A stretch of 64,000 nt of DNA from Neodontobutis hainanensis (taxonomy: Eukaryota > Chordata > Actinopteri > Gobiiformes > Odontobutidae), in NCBI GenBank assembly GCA_024349245.1, contig JALDNG010000038.1:620001-684000 (forward strand), given 5' to 3'. The first letter of the stretch is position 1; each line of letters opens with the position of its first letter. The notes under the pieces are model-generated. The model had not been told where the DNA came from. It saw nothing but the letters and a program-made list of their open reading frames with translations, and did not search any database. The position numbers were made by a program, and so were the translations under genes. This document shows positions 1-13,100 of the stretch, piece after piece.

Positions 1-1072
1 ACACAGGGCGAAGACGGGGTCGGCGCTAAAAATGAGGGCATATTGAACGGCTTTGCCCCTCGGCTACTGCAGGCCTTCTCTGGCCCCGTGAAAATATTAC
101 CTATTATTCCTCTGCCTCTCCTGCTGTTTTAGCCGCGGAGATGAGCAAATGCACCAGAGCTAATGGAGGAGGGAAAAAAACAAATGGACAGCTGCGATAT
201 GAAGATGACAGCTTACATTTCATTTGTTTTCCACTTCACTTCAGCTGCCTGTTGGTCTTTTTTTTTTAGTCCCATTTGTCTTATAACAGTGACCTCTGAG
301 TGGCCTTGGGCATGTGTTTCCTAAGGCTTTACCTCAGCAATGTTATATAAATCATATAATCTTACTGATGAGTTTTAGTTTCCTAAATAAGGCACACTTT
401 TCACAGTGTAGTTTTCAAGATGTAATGTATTTTAGAGCTCTAAACAGGACGTATGGAGATGTTGAAGAACCAATCAATTAGGGTTTTCTGTTCGTTTTGA
501 GAGAAATGCATTTTTCATTTAATGTAATGGAGAGTTTTTTTTTTTTTTAAGTATGTTTGATAATACCTTGCTCTGATGACAAACCTAACCCCCCTGAGCT
601 AACAAACGTACGTCTGCAGCGTTTCTCAAATGTAACAACAAATAGCATCCATGCATTAATGTCTTAAAAATGTTTAAACATGAATTTCTAGTAGCTACCC
701 ATAGTAGCTAAACATGTCATAGTCTTCTGACACTGATCAAGGTAAAGCCTCTTGAATAGTTTGACAGATGATGGTGAGAGTTTAGAATTATATACTGATG
801 GCACAGCTTTGTATTTGAATTTTTATATATCTGAAAAATGTTTTGTGCCGGTTTGGGGTATGGCACTGAAAAAAGTTTGAGAACCAATGTAGTAATGTCA
901 ACTCTATTATCTACTCAAAAACATAATTTTCACTTAATATTTATGAACAGATTTTAATGCCATATTTGTGACCCATTTGATGTGACTATATTAAGTAATT
1001 TTTGGCTCTATCTCAGCATCTAAATAATAAAAAAGATAAAAATCGAATGCTTTTTTTTCTCATCTTTTGCAG
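1..1072 (+). other. drosha intron (5' end outside the window)
   Basis: AT-rich intronic sequence before the first visible exon. I looked for the preceding exon, which should end in the codons for the LADLLE motif of RNase III domain b, and did not find it. Only homopolymer runs, such as T tracts near 260 and 533, stand out. A polypyrimidine tract (about 1049-1070) precedes the acceptor. Confidence 0.7.
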
Positions 1073-1155
1073 CTTTCATTGCAGCGCTCTACATCGACAA
1101 GGATCTGGAGTTTGTGCACACCTTCATGAATGTCTGCTTCTTCCCACGACTAAAG
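1073..1155 (+). CDS. drosha: drosha exon: end of RNase III domain b
   Basis: The acceptor is a T-rich tract ending TTTTGCAG at 1072, and the donor is AAG|GTTAGC at 1156. The first two bases complete a codon begun in the previous exon, probably the serine after catalytic glutamate E1222 of human. The exon then reads FIAALYIDKDLEFVHTFMN and ends in FFPRLK. These are the final helices of the second RNase III domain, which cuts the 5' arm of pri-miRNA. The one visible change from human is F for Y in the EFVHTF stretch. It ends in phase 0. Confidence 0.95.
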
Positions 1156-4100
1156 GTTAGCCCCATTGACAACTTTTCTCTACATTTCTATTCATTTGTA
1201 ATATATAGTACACGGTATACAAGTACAAAAGAGTTCCAAATATATAAGAAAGTTTTAGAAACAGTTGTTTTCAAAACTAATTTTACCAAAGCAAAAACAA
1301 TGCTTTTTAAAATTAATGGATATTTTTAATAAATGTGCAGAGTATTTGTTTTTTGTGGTGGCTTCCCATTGCAGCTTCCCATTTTTAAGTCATATTTCTA
1401 CATATAATAAGCCTACTACTCTCTGCAGCAGAAAGTTGGCCTCATCAATAGTTCTTGTTTCCTTTTTTCTCTTGATCAATGAAAGCACCTCCTAAAGAAA
1501 GCACAAACCAGCACCGGGTCGCTAATGGTGGAGCCCTAATGACGCTGGCATCGACAGAAAGCTCCATGTGCACACTCTGCTCTTGAATATTCCCAAATTT
1601 ATCCACTTTGCTATTTTAGTCATCTTTAATGGGAATCGCAACAGTCTTGAGATTATTGGCAAGTTAATCTCGGCCGTCTGTGTTTTCCCATCGATCTGAG
1701 AAGTATTTCTGCCGGTGATAGCATCCTTTCCTTGGAAATATATTGAGCGGGACTCCACCAGAATTGGCCAGATGTTAAAGGAGATAGTTTATACTCACCG
1801 TCCTCGAATTTAGAGCATTTTCTGTTTCCTCTTCTGCAACACCTGCTGTGGTAAATAACACCCACTGTCACATCAGGGCCTTTTAGGGAGCACTTTCCAA
1901 TAATCTGACGGCAATTAAAGGTGTCAGGCTCCTGTCTGGTCACTTTTCTGTGAAAGTCATTATCTGGATCTAAAGGTCAAAGCTGCAGCGGCTCCAGATA
2001 AAACAGTAGCAGCTCTCCACTCTGGACTGAATGGGACTAAATGTTAAAAAGGCAGCAAGTGATTAAATACTAATGGCTCAATGCAACCTTAAAGGTTAGT
2101 CAGACTTGTTCAAAGTGCAGTTGCATATCATCATTTATCAATGTATCAGACAGAGATTTTTAGACAAGACTCTAATTGTCAGTTACCAATACAATGGTTT
2201 AAGTTTAGTCTAAATGATACTGAATGGCAATTACATGTCATTTTTTTGTCTTGCAATTGCAATCCCAAGTCTTCAAAGCCAACAAACTCCATTGAGGAAA
2301 AAATATAAGGTATCTGCTGTTGCTACTTCTATGTTTATTGTGAAATTGTGTGATCACTGTGTTTTATGGCTTTATATAGCCTTGTGTTTTGGACAATAAC
2401 GCGTTAGCCACTAGAAATCACACATTTTCCATGAACAAGTGAGTAAGTTAGTTCTGTCAGTGAATGAGTAAAGAACATTATCAAGTGGCTCAACATTTGC
2501 TTGTTTTCTGTAAACTCTGTAAAATTACAAAAATAAGTGGTTTTATTCCCTAAAGTCCTGCATTATTGACTAGTCACATGACAAATCTTTAGTTTAGGAA
2601 GCTTAAGGTCCTTTAAACTATGTCCAAATGCCGTATATCTGTATGCCGTATGCCTTTATAGCTTATGATCCACTGAAAGACTAAGAATCTCCACATTATA
2701 ATCAATATCAAATCAATATTTGTAAAGTATTATAAGTAAAATTCAATGGAAGGACTATCTCCTAAATGGCGTTTGTATTTATATGCATTAACAACACAAT
2801 TGCTCACATTGCTGAGCTAATGTTACTGTACATCCAAAATGTACACGAACAGCAGAAAACTCAGATGGGCCTTCTTAAAAACAACTTCTCTAATCTATAG
2901 TGATGAAATACACAGTTTTAAGAGTCTAATGAAGCTGGCAGTGTTATTTAACCAGTCTGTGGACGCCCCTAGAGTGTTGTACATAAAGCAGGTCCAGTGC
3001 AGACGTGTCGCTCCCACCCAGCGCGGACCTCTCTTGTGAAGCCTCAGCAGTGGTCGGACGTGCCATGCTAATTGCCGTCTTGGTGTGGCTCTCCAGAGAG
3101 GATCCCGAGCTTTGGAGGAGCCGAGCTTAGCATCACGGTCACTGTGAGAGAGCCCCTCATTTCCACTTCCAAGAGAAAAGTTGTGAAACAGTCAGCACGC
3201 CGCCTTACACAACCTTGTGCAAACCGCCGCGTTGCACAGCACGCCGCTTCATCCAATTTAGACAGAAACGGAGAAGCAAAAGGCAGGACAGGGACGGCTT
3301 TCCTTATGTTCACATTTTTGTGTCCTGTGTTGATGCATATACAAGGCTTTGCATGAGCGTGAATGCATCTGAGCTTGTACTAGAGGCGGCCTGTGAATGC
3401 AGTGTTTTATTTAAAAAACAGACAAATCCCACCGCTTTAGGCTAAAGCAGTGGAGATGCTTTCCAGTGAGAAACGGAAACAACTGAGTCACGAGAAGGTA
3501 GTCTCAAAACTACATAACAGACTTTGTGAAATATTGCGTCCAAATATAGGGGTGTATATGTACCAGAAAAATCTTGGCTCAGTTTGTTAAAAAAATATCT
3601 GCCAACTTAAACAATATTTAAATTAGAAGTCTTTTCTATGTCACATTCTCAAAAGCATACTAGATTTAAAATAAAAAGAATAGTGTCATAAGCTATAAAT
3701 ATAAAACTGGACTAAACTTCCTAAACTGATATCTAGCTTGCTTTAGCTCCATCCACTAGAAAACACTTTGGGTAGAAAAATTAGGTCAGTGCTATTGTTA
3801 AAATAAAACACAAGCTGTTACATAAACTAATAGTAGTTTTGTTTCCATAAGGTTTCAACTGTTTTCAGTTTCAGAAACAAAAAGACTGCTCTGAGTGATG
3901 TACTAACATGGCAGTATCTTGAAGGTCTCTTGGTTTTCAGACTTAATATGCGCATCCCACCTTCACCAACTTCTCATCAGATTTTTTTACTGGTCCGAGG
4001 CTGGACTTGGATGTTATCTCTTCCCATGTACTGCACACTCTCCTAAAAGTCTTGGTCCTATTTCACTACACTCTGATCTTGGCTTTGATTTAGTCTTTTA

Positions 4101-7100
4101 GTGCAGTCTTGACTACAGCACTATTTAAAGCCTCAGTCAGAACTGCGTGAATGCATTTCTTGTACTAAAGTACGCTCAGTGTGCGCCGTCTTCTCTTATT
4201 TTATTTTTTTTCCAAACAGCCAAATTTCTGTTTCTTTAAGGCCAAAGCAGTGCAGATGCCCCCCAGAGAGCTGCAAAGTGGGAAGCAGCAAATGCCAAGT
4301 AAAGCACGGAGACGAACAGTCGAGATGGAGGAGAAGCAGCAGAGTGAATTGGAAAGCAGTGCTGGCCGCAGAAAGCAAAAGCACTCTTTGTAGAAAATTA
4401 ATCGGAGCAGACAGTTCTCGATTCAGACTCTGCCTTTTTATGACAGGGGCCCCGTTAATGGAAGAGCTTTTAGAAGTCCCCATTGGATAAGAGAAATGTA
4501 TCAGGCCTGCACACCTGGGAGACTCGCAGGCGCTTCGGATTTCAGGCTCGGGATTGGCTTTTGTCTTAAGTAGCTGGTGATTTGTACTCGCCTCGAAGAC
4601 AGATGTAAGGATAAAGGGGGGGGAAAGGTTAGAGCGAGAATGAAATAAAAGCAAGAAAAGGCAAAAGGAAAACCCAAAGAGAGACTGCAATGGTTTTTAT
4701 TATTTAAGGTTTATATGCGTCATTGAAAATGGTTGACCAGTTTTCCAGTGATGTCATGGAAAGCTGTAGTTTTCATCCTCTTCTTTCAGGCTACATCCTC
4801 TTTGTGGCACTTTTACCATTTAAAACAACTGATTGGACTACTTTCAGTTCACTTTATCAGCAGGCAGAATGATAAAGTGAAAATGTTATACTTACAGTAT
4901 GTTTTGAAACATAGTCCCATATCACAGGATCTAATAAAAACAATATACTATATTATACAAAAACTGTCTACTTAAAAAGTCAAAAGTTGTGGAACATTTT
5001 GTATTGTCCTGGAAAATAATTTTATCAGTAACTTGATAACACTCCAGTGTAAAAGGGTTACAGTGTGTTTGTCTTAATATTCTAATTCATTATTAAAATA
5101 CTTTTGGTCACTTATTGTTCCGTTGGTTCTTAATATTTTTTTATGGGCTTTTAAAATCTACAAAGAGTGGATCCCCTGTAAATTCTCTGTTTTTACACGT
5201 CTTACAGAAGCCTGCTTGTTTGTGTGTTGCAGGAGTTTATTTTGAACCAGGACTGGAACGACCCCAAGTCTCAGCTGCAGCAGTGCTGTTTGACCCTGAG
5301 GACGGAGGGCAAGGAGCCCGACATCCCGCTGTACAAGTAAGACCACAACTCACTCAGACTCCAGACCTGACACAGTTTACAACCAGCAGCAGAGAGGGAT
5401 ATTTTTATAACCACAAGGCAGACTTTTATGTTGGTTTACGGTTGACTTGCACCTTGTACTTTTTTTTTTCCATTTACCTGTAGTATTAGCACTTGAGTTA
5501 TAGCATAGATCGACATGAGTGAAGTCCAAAACACAGATTAGAGTGTATTTCTAAGATGTTAATTTGAAGTTTTGTCCATGTCACATTTAAATCTATAAAT
5601 TAATACACTATAACAGAGCATTATTTACAGTTTGCTTTGTTTATATCAACAGTAACAGTTGTACTTTTCCAGAGCAATAATCGTCCCACCTCACTTTGTT
5701 AAAAAACACACAATAGAGTTGCGTACGGCCTTGTAGGTCACTCCATTCATCAAATATTAAAACTCCAAGCATCAGTATTGCACTCAAGAAACCATTTTTA
5801 ACAGACATGACTTTGAATAGTTGCATTAAATGTGTTAATAACTTAAAGTAAGTAAAGTAATAATAATATTTATTGTACTATTTATTTTTCCTACTTTTTT
5901 TAAATAAATACATACATGTAATCTTTTCACTCCTATGTTTAAAAAATGCAACATACAAATACAATTACAGTTCTGTTTTCTGCTCCGAGCTCCAAAGTGT
6001 ACAGTGTTAAAAGTTCCCTCAGGTGTCACATGGCTGCAGCTCATTGAGAGGAAATGCAGAAACATAATTCACAGGACTTCTTCTCTTTGTCGTCGCTCCT
6101 GAACATCGTGAACAGACGTGTAAAGGTCTCTGTTGGTGTGATAAATAAACACGGCCCGTCGAGACCTCTAATTTGACAAAAGGTCAAGGGGCAAGTGTCA
6201 GCTGACAAAATGCTTTTGAGGGCTGCCATAAAGCGGGATGTGCATCGCCATGGAAACTGTCAAACACAGGCAAAAAAAATAGGGTCACGACTGAAGAGGA
6301 GCACAAGGGCAGCGTGAGATGGAGCCATTCGAGCTGAATGGACTCGACAATTCGATCGAGTCGTGTCCTTATTTGAATGTCTGGTCAGAGCTCTTTTGTT
6401 TGTCTGTCTGTCTGAACGACGCACAGCGCAGTACGGTTTCTGACACGACCCGACTCTGACACTACAATCAACACTTTCCTCTCCAACTGACGGCTGCAAA
6501 AACGCTTTACCCTGACTGGAATTGGAACAGAGACTATTGTAATCAAGCGATACTTTTTGTTAGAAATTAACAACAGTGATATTTTTGCATCGTCTTGGGC
6601 CATGCGGCTTGTGTTTTTTGAGGTTCCCACGCATTAGGATACTCAAGAGCTCTACAATGTTCTGTAAATCTTACATTTTTCTTTTGAAATTTTTCACTAG
6701 CATCATAGTTCTCCCTAAATGCTTGTGGGAATAAAGCATGTAAGGAAGGAGTAAACAAATTAAAGCATGAATTTAGTCTAGAAGGAACAGAGTTATTTTA
6801 TTTTGTGTGTTATTTTGTTAACATGCTAAGGCAAGAAGGAGCCAATGAAGTAAGTAACAAACTCGTGTTATTTTAACCAGATAATTCCAAGTGACACTTC
6901 CACTCTGTTGGGATTTCTCCAAAGTGTCTTACTTGCTCCGACACATCCGCCGCGTCTTCATTTGTAAGTGAGAAAGGAGGGGCTGAATTATTGATAAAGC
7001 GTCATAAGTGACCACATTGCATTAAATATGGATCGCTCTCCTGAAATAAGTAAATTGTTTGTGAATTATTTAGACCACTCACAGCCAGTGTCGGAGATGT

Positions 7101-10100
7101 TTATGCTAATGTTAACATTTCCAACATCTCCCAAGTTCGGTGTATGTTGTCCCAAACCAGCGTCAATGAAACAAATGGAGCCGACGCCGTTTATTTATTC
7201 ATATTTCTGAGAGGTACCAGAGTAAACAGCTTCTGAAAATACTCTTAAAAGAGCAAATGACAATCAAACAGGTTTCTGTCAAAACAACAAATGCAACAAT
7301 GGGATAAAATGTCTTGGAGAATACTTTACTGAACCAAGAAATAAAAAAAGTCTTTATAATTATCTGTCTACTGTCTACTTAATACCTTTATAAATCTTTT
7401 TACCTTTAACTTTTTGTTTAATTTTAACAATTGAACCAACATATCAACACTAGCATAAAAAATTATATTGTTTTATTTAACGTTCAACACTTCTGCAAAT
7501 ATTAAATCCCATTGGAAATATCTGCTGTTAGTATTTCCTCTTGAGTTTGTAGACTCTAATCTTTTCCAAAAATAACTCTTCTTCATCTTCCTGTTAACTT
7601 GTAACCTACAGCTTTAAACCTTTATTGCGTTCTATAACCACAAAGGTCGTTGAACGATTATTGTCCTTCTTTATTTCAGACTTTTTGTTACAGAGCACAG
7701 ATCTTAGAGGACGATTTTCTGTGGGATCCTGGGTTAAAGTAGTTTATCCCTCCTCAGATGACACAATCCTTTCTCTCAACCCGCCCTGAGATGAATTATA
7801 TTTGTTCCAATTGAAACCTCTCTCTCATCTCTTTTCTTGTTATTCCCTGAAGGACGTTGGCCCTGTTCGTCCTTGTGCCGTCCACTGGGAGTTGTTATTA
7901 TTATTTGTCTAGCCCTGGCCTTTTTCTCAGCTTATATTTGTGTTGTGTTTGAATCAACAGGACCCTGCAGACAGTCGGGCCGTCCCACGCTCGAACCTAC
8001 ACTGTGGCTGTTTACTTCAAAGGGGAGAGGATCGGCTGCGGAAAAGGACCAAGGTGAGTAAAACCTCTTTCACAATGGCTGGGGAAAAAAAATTTTTTTT
8101 TAGGTTTTGGTCTTTGAACAGACAAATGTAACCAGCACTAACGTCTGAGTACAAGTCCCCAAAGACACTTGAAGCAGACGTCCAGTCATCTTAACCTCAA
8201 GAATCAAGTCCAAGTTGAGTCACCTAAACTACAAACCAGCATACTTACGTTAGTGCATCAATAGGGAGTTTAGTTTGGTATGTTTTAATTAAACAGCTAT
8301 AATCTGCTCATGGTCGAACTCGCATTACTTCTTGTCGTCAAGTCTAACAAAACTATTATACCCCTTAAACAAACAGCCATTCCTTTTGTAGAGAGAGCTT
8401 AATGTTTGATTCCTACAGGAAGGACTCAAGCCACTCAGTGGGTCGCTCCAGTCTTCAGATCACGAGTCTCGAGTCGAGTCATGAGTTCTTGTGTCGGAGA
8501 GAAAGCAAGTCCAAGTCTGATCACAAAATGAGCCCAAAACTCGAGTCTCGGACAGATTACATCCAGCACAGTGCATTTTTATAAAGAAAAAATGAAGGCT
8601 AGATATAGAAATAGCATCAAAGGGAAAACAGAAAGGAAGGAAATGGAGAAAGAGGAATCCATAAATTATACTAGGAAGGAAGGAAAGTTGCAAAGGCCCT
8701 AGGAGAGTGAGACACTGAGATAATAAGCGCCACACAGGGAGCAGCTTCTCAACGTGCAGCTAATGGGCTCCAGAATAATGGCCGCTCTTTTATTGACGGT
8801 GTTTATTATAGCAATTAAGCCAGTGTTGGCCTATTCTATCGGGAGAGACATTAGGCACAATGAAAATGAATCGATCCATTATTGATCTGACGTAAATTGT
8901 GTTATGGAAATACTGTATCACCGTGTGCAGCCGAGGAGAGTGTGACGACAATGCTATGAGCCGATCCAATGACGTTTGTGTCTTTGTATAGTGAACATAA
9001 GTCTGTAATACTCTCTCTTTGGGAAGGCACTCAGAAGTGAGATACTTTAGAGGCAATGTAATTTATCACAAGCTTATTTTTCACAAAGCCTGGATGGTTC
9101 CTTAACACCAAGTCATGGCCGGAGGAAGTATAAATGTCTCTATAAGAACGATAAGACAGGTCTTTATTGAGAATGGCTCCCCATTTCACAATTTAATTGC
9201 TCAAAGAAAATAAATGCTATGCAATTACTTGGTGTTTTGTGCTGTGTGGAGTCCACCTCATACCCGAGAGCAGCTTCAATTGGCTCTTGAATGAATAAAT
9301 GGATTAATAAAGCATGTACAGTATATTCGTCAAGGATATGCATGTTAATTCTTGTTTCTTGTAAATGAGCAAATTTAAAAAGTAATGATGTCTGCAGTAC
9401 CAGGTTTTTATGTAATATGTTTACATCAAGCTAAACAATAGTTTAACCTAAAGTTACCTACTTATTTAATTGTAGTAGCGACGTGTGGACTGATATTTTT
9501 CTCAATCTTTCAAATTCATCTTTAATGTATCTGTGCAGTCATTCATTTATAATTCTCCCAGGGGCCATCTTACTCATTACGTCAGTGAGAGTCCACTCAA
9601 TGGAAAGGATAAACACCTTTCTGCACACTCATGCATCGCTGCTTTTGTAAAGTAAAGAACGTGAATCTCCACAAAAAAGGCCTTTTCAGGTTTGAACGAT
9701 AAAAGCTGCACATCGGGGGAAAATGAACCCGCCAATCTCCCGTCCTTCATAGCTCCCCCAGTGTGGAAATCCTTCTATTTGTAAGAGCTCTGCCTTACTT
9801 TAAGCTGGCGATAAGTTTGTCCCTTCCTAAAGCTCTGTGACAGCTTACTGTTTTTGTATTTACATGACTTAAGCTTCTCCACTGTCGCTCTATGATCACA
9901 CAAATATTTTTCGACGGACTGACTGTAAACAGTAACGCCAATAGGCTTTACTTTTGTCAGATGTGTGCACCTGTGATTGTTACGCAAAAGGCCTCTTTCA
10001 GAACAAATATAATACACTTCTGTTAATCCTCTCAATATTTTTATTCAACACTTAAAAAAATTTAAGTAAAAGGCACAGATTTTGAATATGTTAACAATCT

Positions 10101-13100
10101 CCCTGTTTCTCCCTCTTTTCTCTTTTCAAATATTTTTAATCTAGCATCCAGCAGGCAGAAATGGGAGCCGCCATGGACGCACTCGACAAATGTGAGTAGC
10201 TTGGCAGAACTAGCCGTCGACACAAACACATTTTCACACATTTCGGAACGGCCTTGGCTGTACCGGACACAAGATGGCTGGCAGAGAGCGGCGGCCAGAC
10301 CAGCACTTGGCAAACATATATAGGATATTAGTCCGTTTGAAGTGCAAGCCCAGAGCGCACGGAGGGGGTCCGAGCCAGCCAGGAGGGGGCTAAACATCCT
10401 CCAACACGTCCACAGAGACCGGGAAGTCAGCATGGAGGGTCGTGTTGAGGTTTATGTTAACACAAGAGTAAGGCACGCTTTTCACATTTGAACAAGTGCC
10501 ATTAAACAACACTTAAGGAAAAAAAGAAACACTGCTTTTTGTTAAGTTTGCGTTTCATATGAAGGGAAAAAGAAAGTGAAATTTTGAAATGTTACAAAAA
10601 AATATATCATCTTTGAGAATAAAAACGTCACTTGCAAATAAACATTGTCATCGTACCACCATACCCGACAATAAACGGCCTACTAACAATGCAATACAAT
10701 ACAATACAGCCATAATTTCTACTGTTATTGTCCAATCCTATTTATTATATAATGCAACCAAATGTATTTTGAAAAACCTGTCTGGCTCATATACTGCTGT
10801 GAGTTTTCACAAGCCTCTGAGAAATGCATCCTCCTTCCATTCCTGTCATTTTCTCAGATGCCTATGTGAGCCTCTGCATAACATGGCACATTAAAAGTGT
10901 GTGCATACTTGGCTCTTTGTTGGAGTGTAATTTTTGAGCTGGAGAGGCTTTCTGTCCCTCTGACCGTCCATTAATCAGACGTACATTTGTTCTTTACTCC
11001 ACTAATTAGCTAGAGGTGAGCACAAATGGCTCTGCTGGAAGAGGCCCGTGGATATCGCAGAGGGCAGCGAGGGCAAACTTTGATTTCATTTGGCGCAGAA
11101 AACGAGGCCTCCAGCCACGAGTGATGGATACTGTTTGTGTGAAACATTAGTGTTAGCGTCTAGACTTTAAAAGCACTTTAGTTCCTGCTTCTATCATTTC
11201 TAGTTATGCAAATAAAGAGTTTCCTGACATCTCAGGAAAAAAAAAAAAAAAAATAGTCCACTAATGTCATTTTGGAAAAGGTGGGCAAGGATTAAACTTT
11301 GAGTAAAGTTTTGCTTATTTTTTGGTAATATTTGAGTTTTGCTTGGATTTGGGAAAGACAAAACTAACTGTGTATCTTGTATTGTTGCAGATGAGTTTGG
11401 AATTCCTTTATGTGAATTTTTCTTTTTTGCATTAACAGTCACAAATCCCATCCTGGAAACATGCCGTCTCCAAAAGCGCGTGAACCCTTGTATAGTTGGG
11501 TGCTCCCAGACACAGCCCCCCTCAGCCCCCAGCTCCTGCCCCTGTCCCCTGTGTACTCCTCTGTCACTGTGATTGATAGATGCTCATTGCTGCTAAATGA
11601 ACACTTCCCGCTCCCCATAAAACGCTGTTTCGTGTGACTGGATTAGCAATGCCTTTTAAAAGGTCACTTAATTTAAAATCATCTCTTCGAGCAGTCCTTC
11701 ATTTGAGGGCTTTAGCTTGACTTTGTATCGTCACCTCATTTCCATGTCGCCCTTGAGCTCCTTGTTGTATGAACCCAAGCTGAAAAACAAAGCTAAAATA
11801 TTGTTTTTTAAAGTTGTCTTACAACAGTTTATTTCAGTCTTGACTGATTTATCAAACAACAGCTTTACAAACGCTTGGTAAACTGAGAGTTATGCCATGT
11901 TACTTGAGCCCACATCTAAAATAAGCATCATTATAATTGCTCCTGATGAGTTTATTGAATAAAATACAAATCTCTGCCTCCAATTGTCCCAACCACAAAC
12001 TAAAAATGGGCTACAGCTATAAAGAAGGACAATTCTCTTAAGGCAATACATATACAGTAAATTTTAACCGTTCATCTGACACATTCTAATTATTTTAGTA
12101 ATTATTAGCCATTATAAGACTGCATCTTTTGTCCTAACTTTTATGTGCACCCTACAGGAAGGACATGTAAGGTTTTTAATCTTAGTTTTTAGTGCCATCT
12201 TACTTTGCAGAGAGATTTTATTGCTTATTGAACGCCGTTCTAAAGCCCGATTTTAGGGGTCAGATCAATTTATAGCAATGTCCAATAGTATTTTTTTTCT
12301 GTGTAGTTAAATAACAGCTTATGTTCTTCAATTCCTCAAACTTATCTCTTTCAAAACTCTTCATATCCATATAAATATTCCATATTTGGAAAGTGCAACA
12401 AAATGGTCACATGTTCTGCTATAGTCACAGTCTGTAGCTAGTGATTCTCAGTGGGATAGTGGTAAATCAGGACGCAATAGTGAAATATAGAGGCCATCTT
12501 CAATGCCAACTAAAATAGTCAACTGCAAACTATCATGAAAAATCTGGTTTGATTTTGATTTCCTTTTCTCATTGTTGACACCAAAAATGCAGCCAATGTA
12601 TCCATTGCTTCTTCCATAGTTTAGCCTCAGAGCTAAAGTTAGTTTTCCTATCAACAAAAGCAGTAGGTTTAATTTTAACTCTAGATGCTGATACGTAATG
12701 TAGCTGCATAGACAGTTGTGTTGTTCAGACAGACCCCACGCTTTTTAAAATACATAAAAGTACTTTACAACAACATCATTTCAACCTACAAGAGACAACT
12801 GTTTTTAGGATTCTGGCAGTGTGTGGATGGGACACATTCCCAATTACAATATTGTATCTTCTGTATCAAAAGGTGTATTTTTAAAATTATCTGCTGTATG
12901 TGAGCTCTACTGTCTCAATTAAAAAAAAAAATCATAATTTAGTGAGGGTTTGTCAGTTGAAGCTCAATTTTTCTTTGTCCATCTCTGTTTACTATTTTAC
13001 TAATAGCAGTCCACACACCATCTTTGATTTTCCAGACTTCCCAGATTCACTGTAGTACACCACATTTCACAGTCACATTCAAAGTCCAATACCACAGACG

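Noticed and set aside
1..1072. Search for another drosha exon upstream of 1073
   Set aside because: No frame encodes the preceding RNase III motif; the region is intronic.
4196..4690. Antisense open frame of 164 codons in a drosha intron
   Set aside because: No recognisable domain, starts in a low-complexity Phe/Leu/Ser stretch, and overlaps other equally unsupported frames.
10377..10390. CTCF-like word CCAGGAGGGGGC in a drosha intron
   Set aside because: Mismatches the consensus at a core position, and the context gives no further support.
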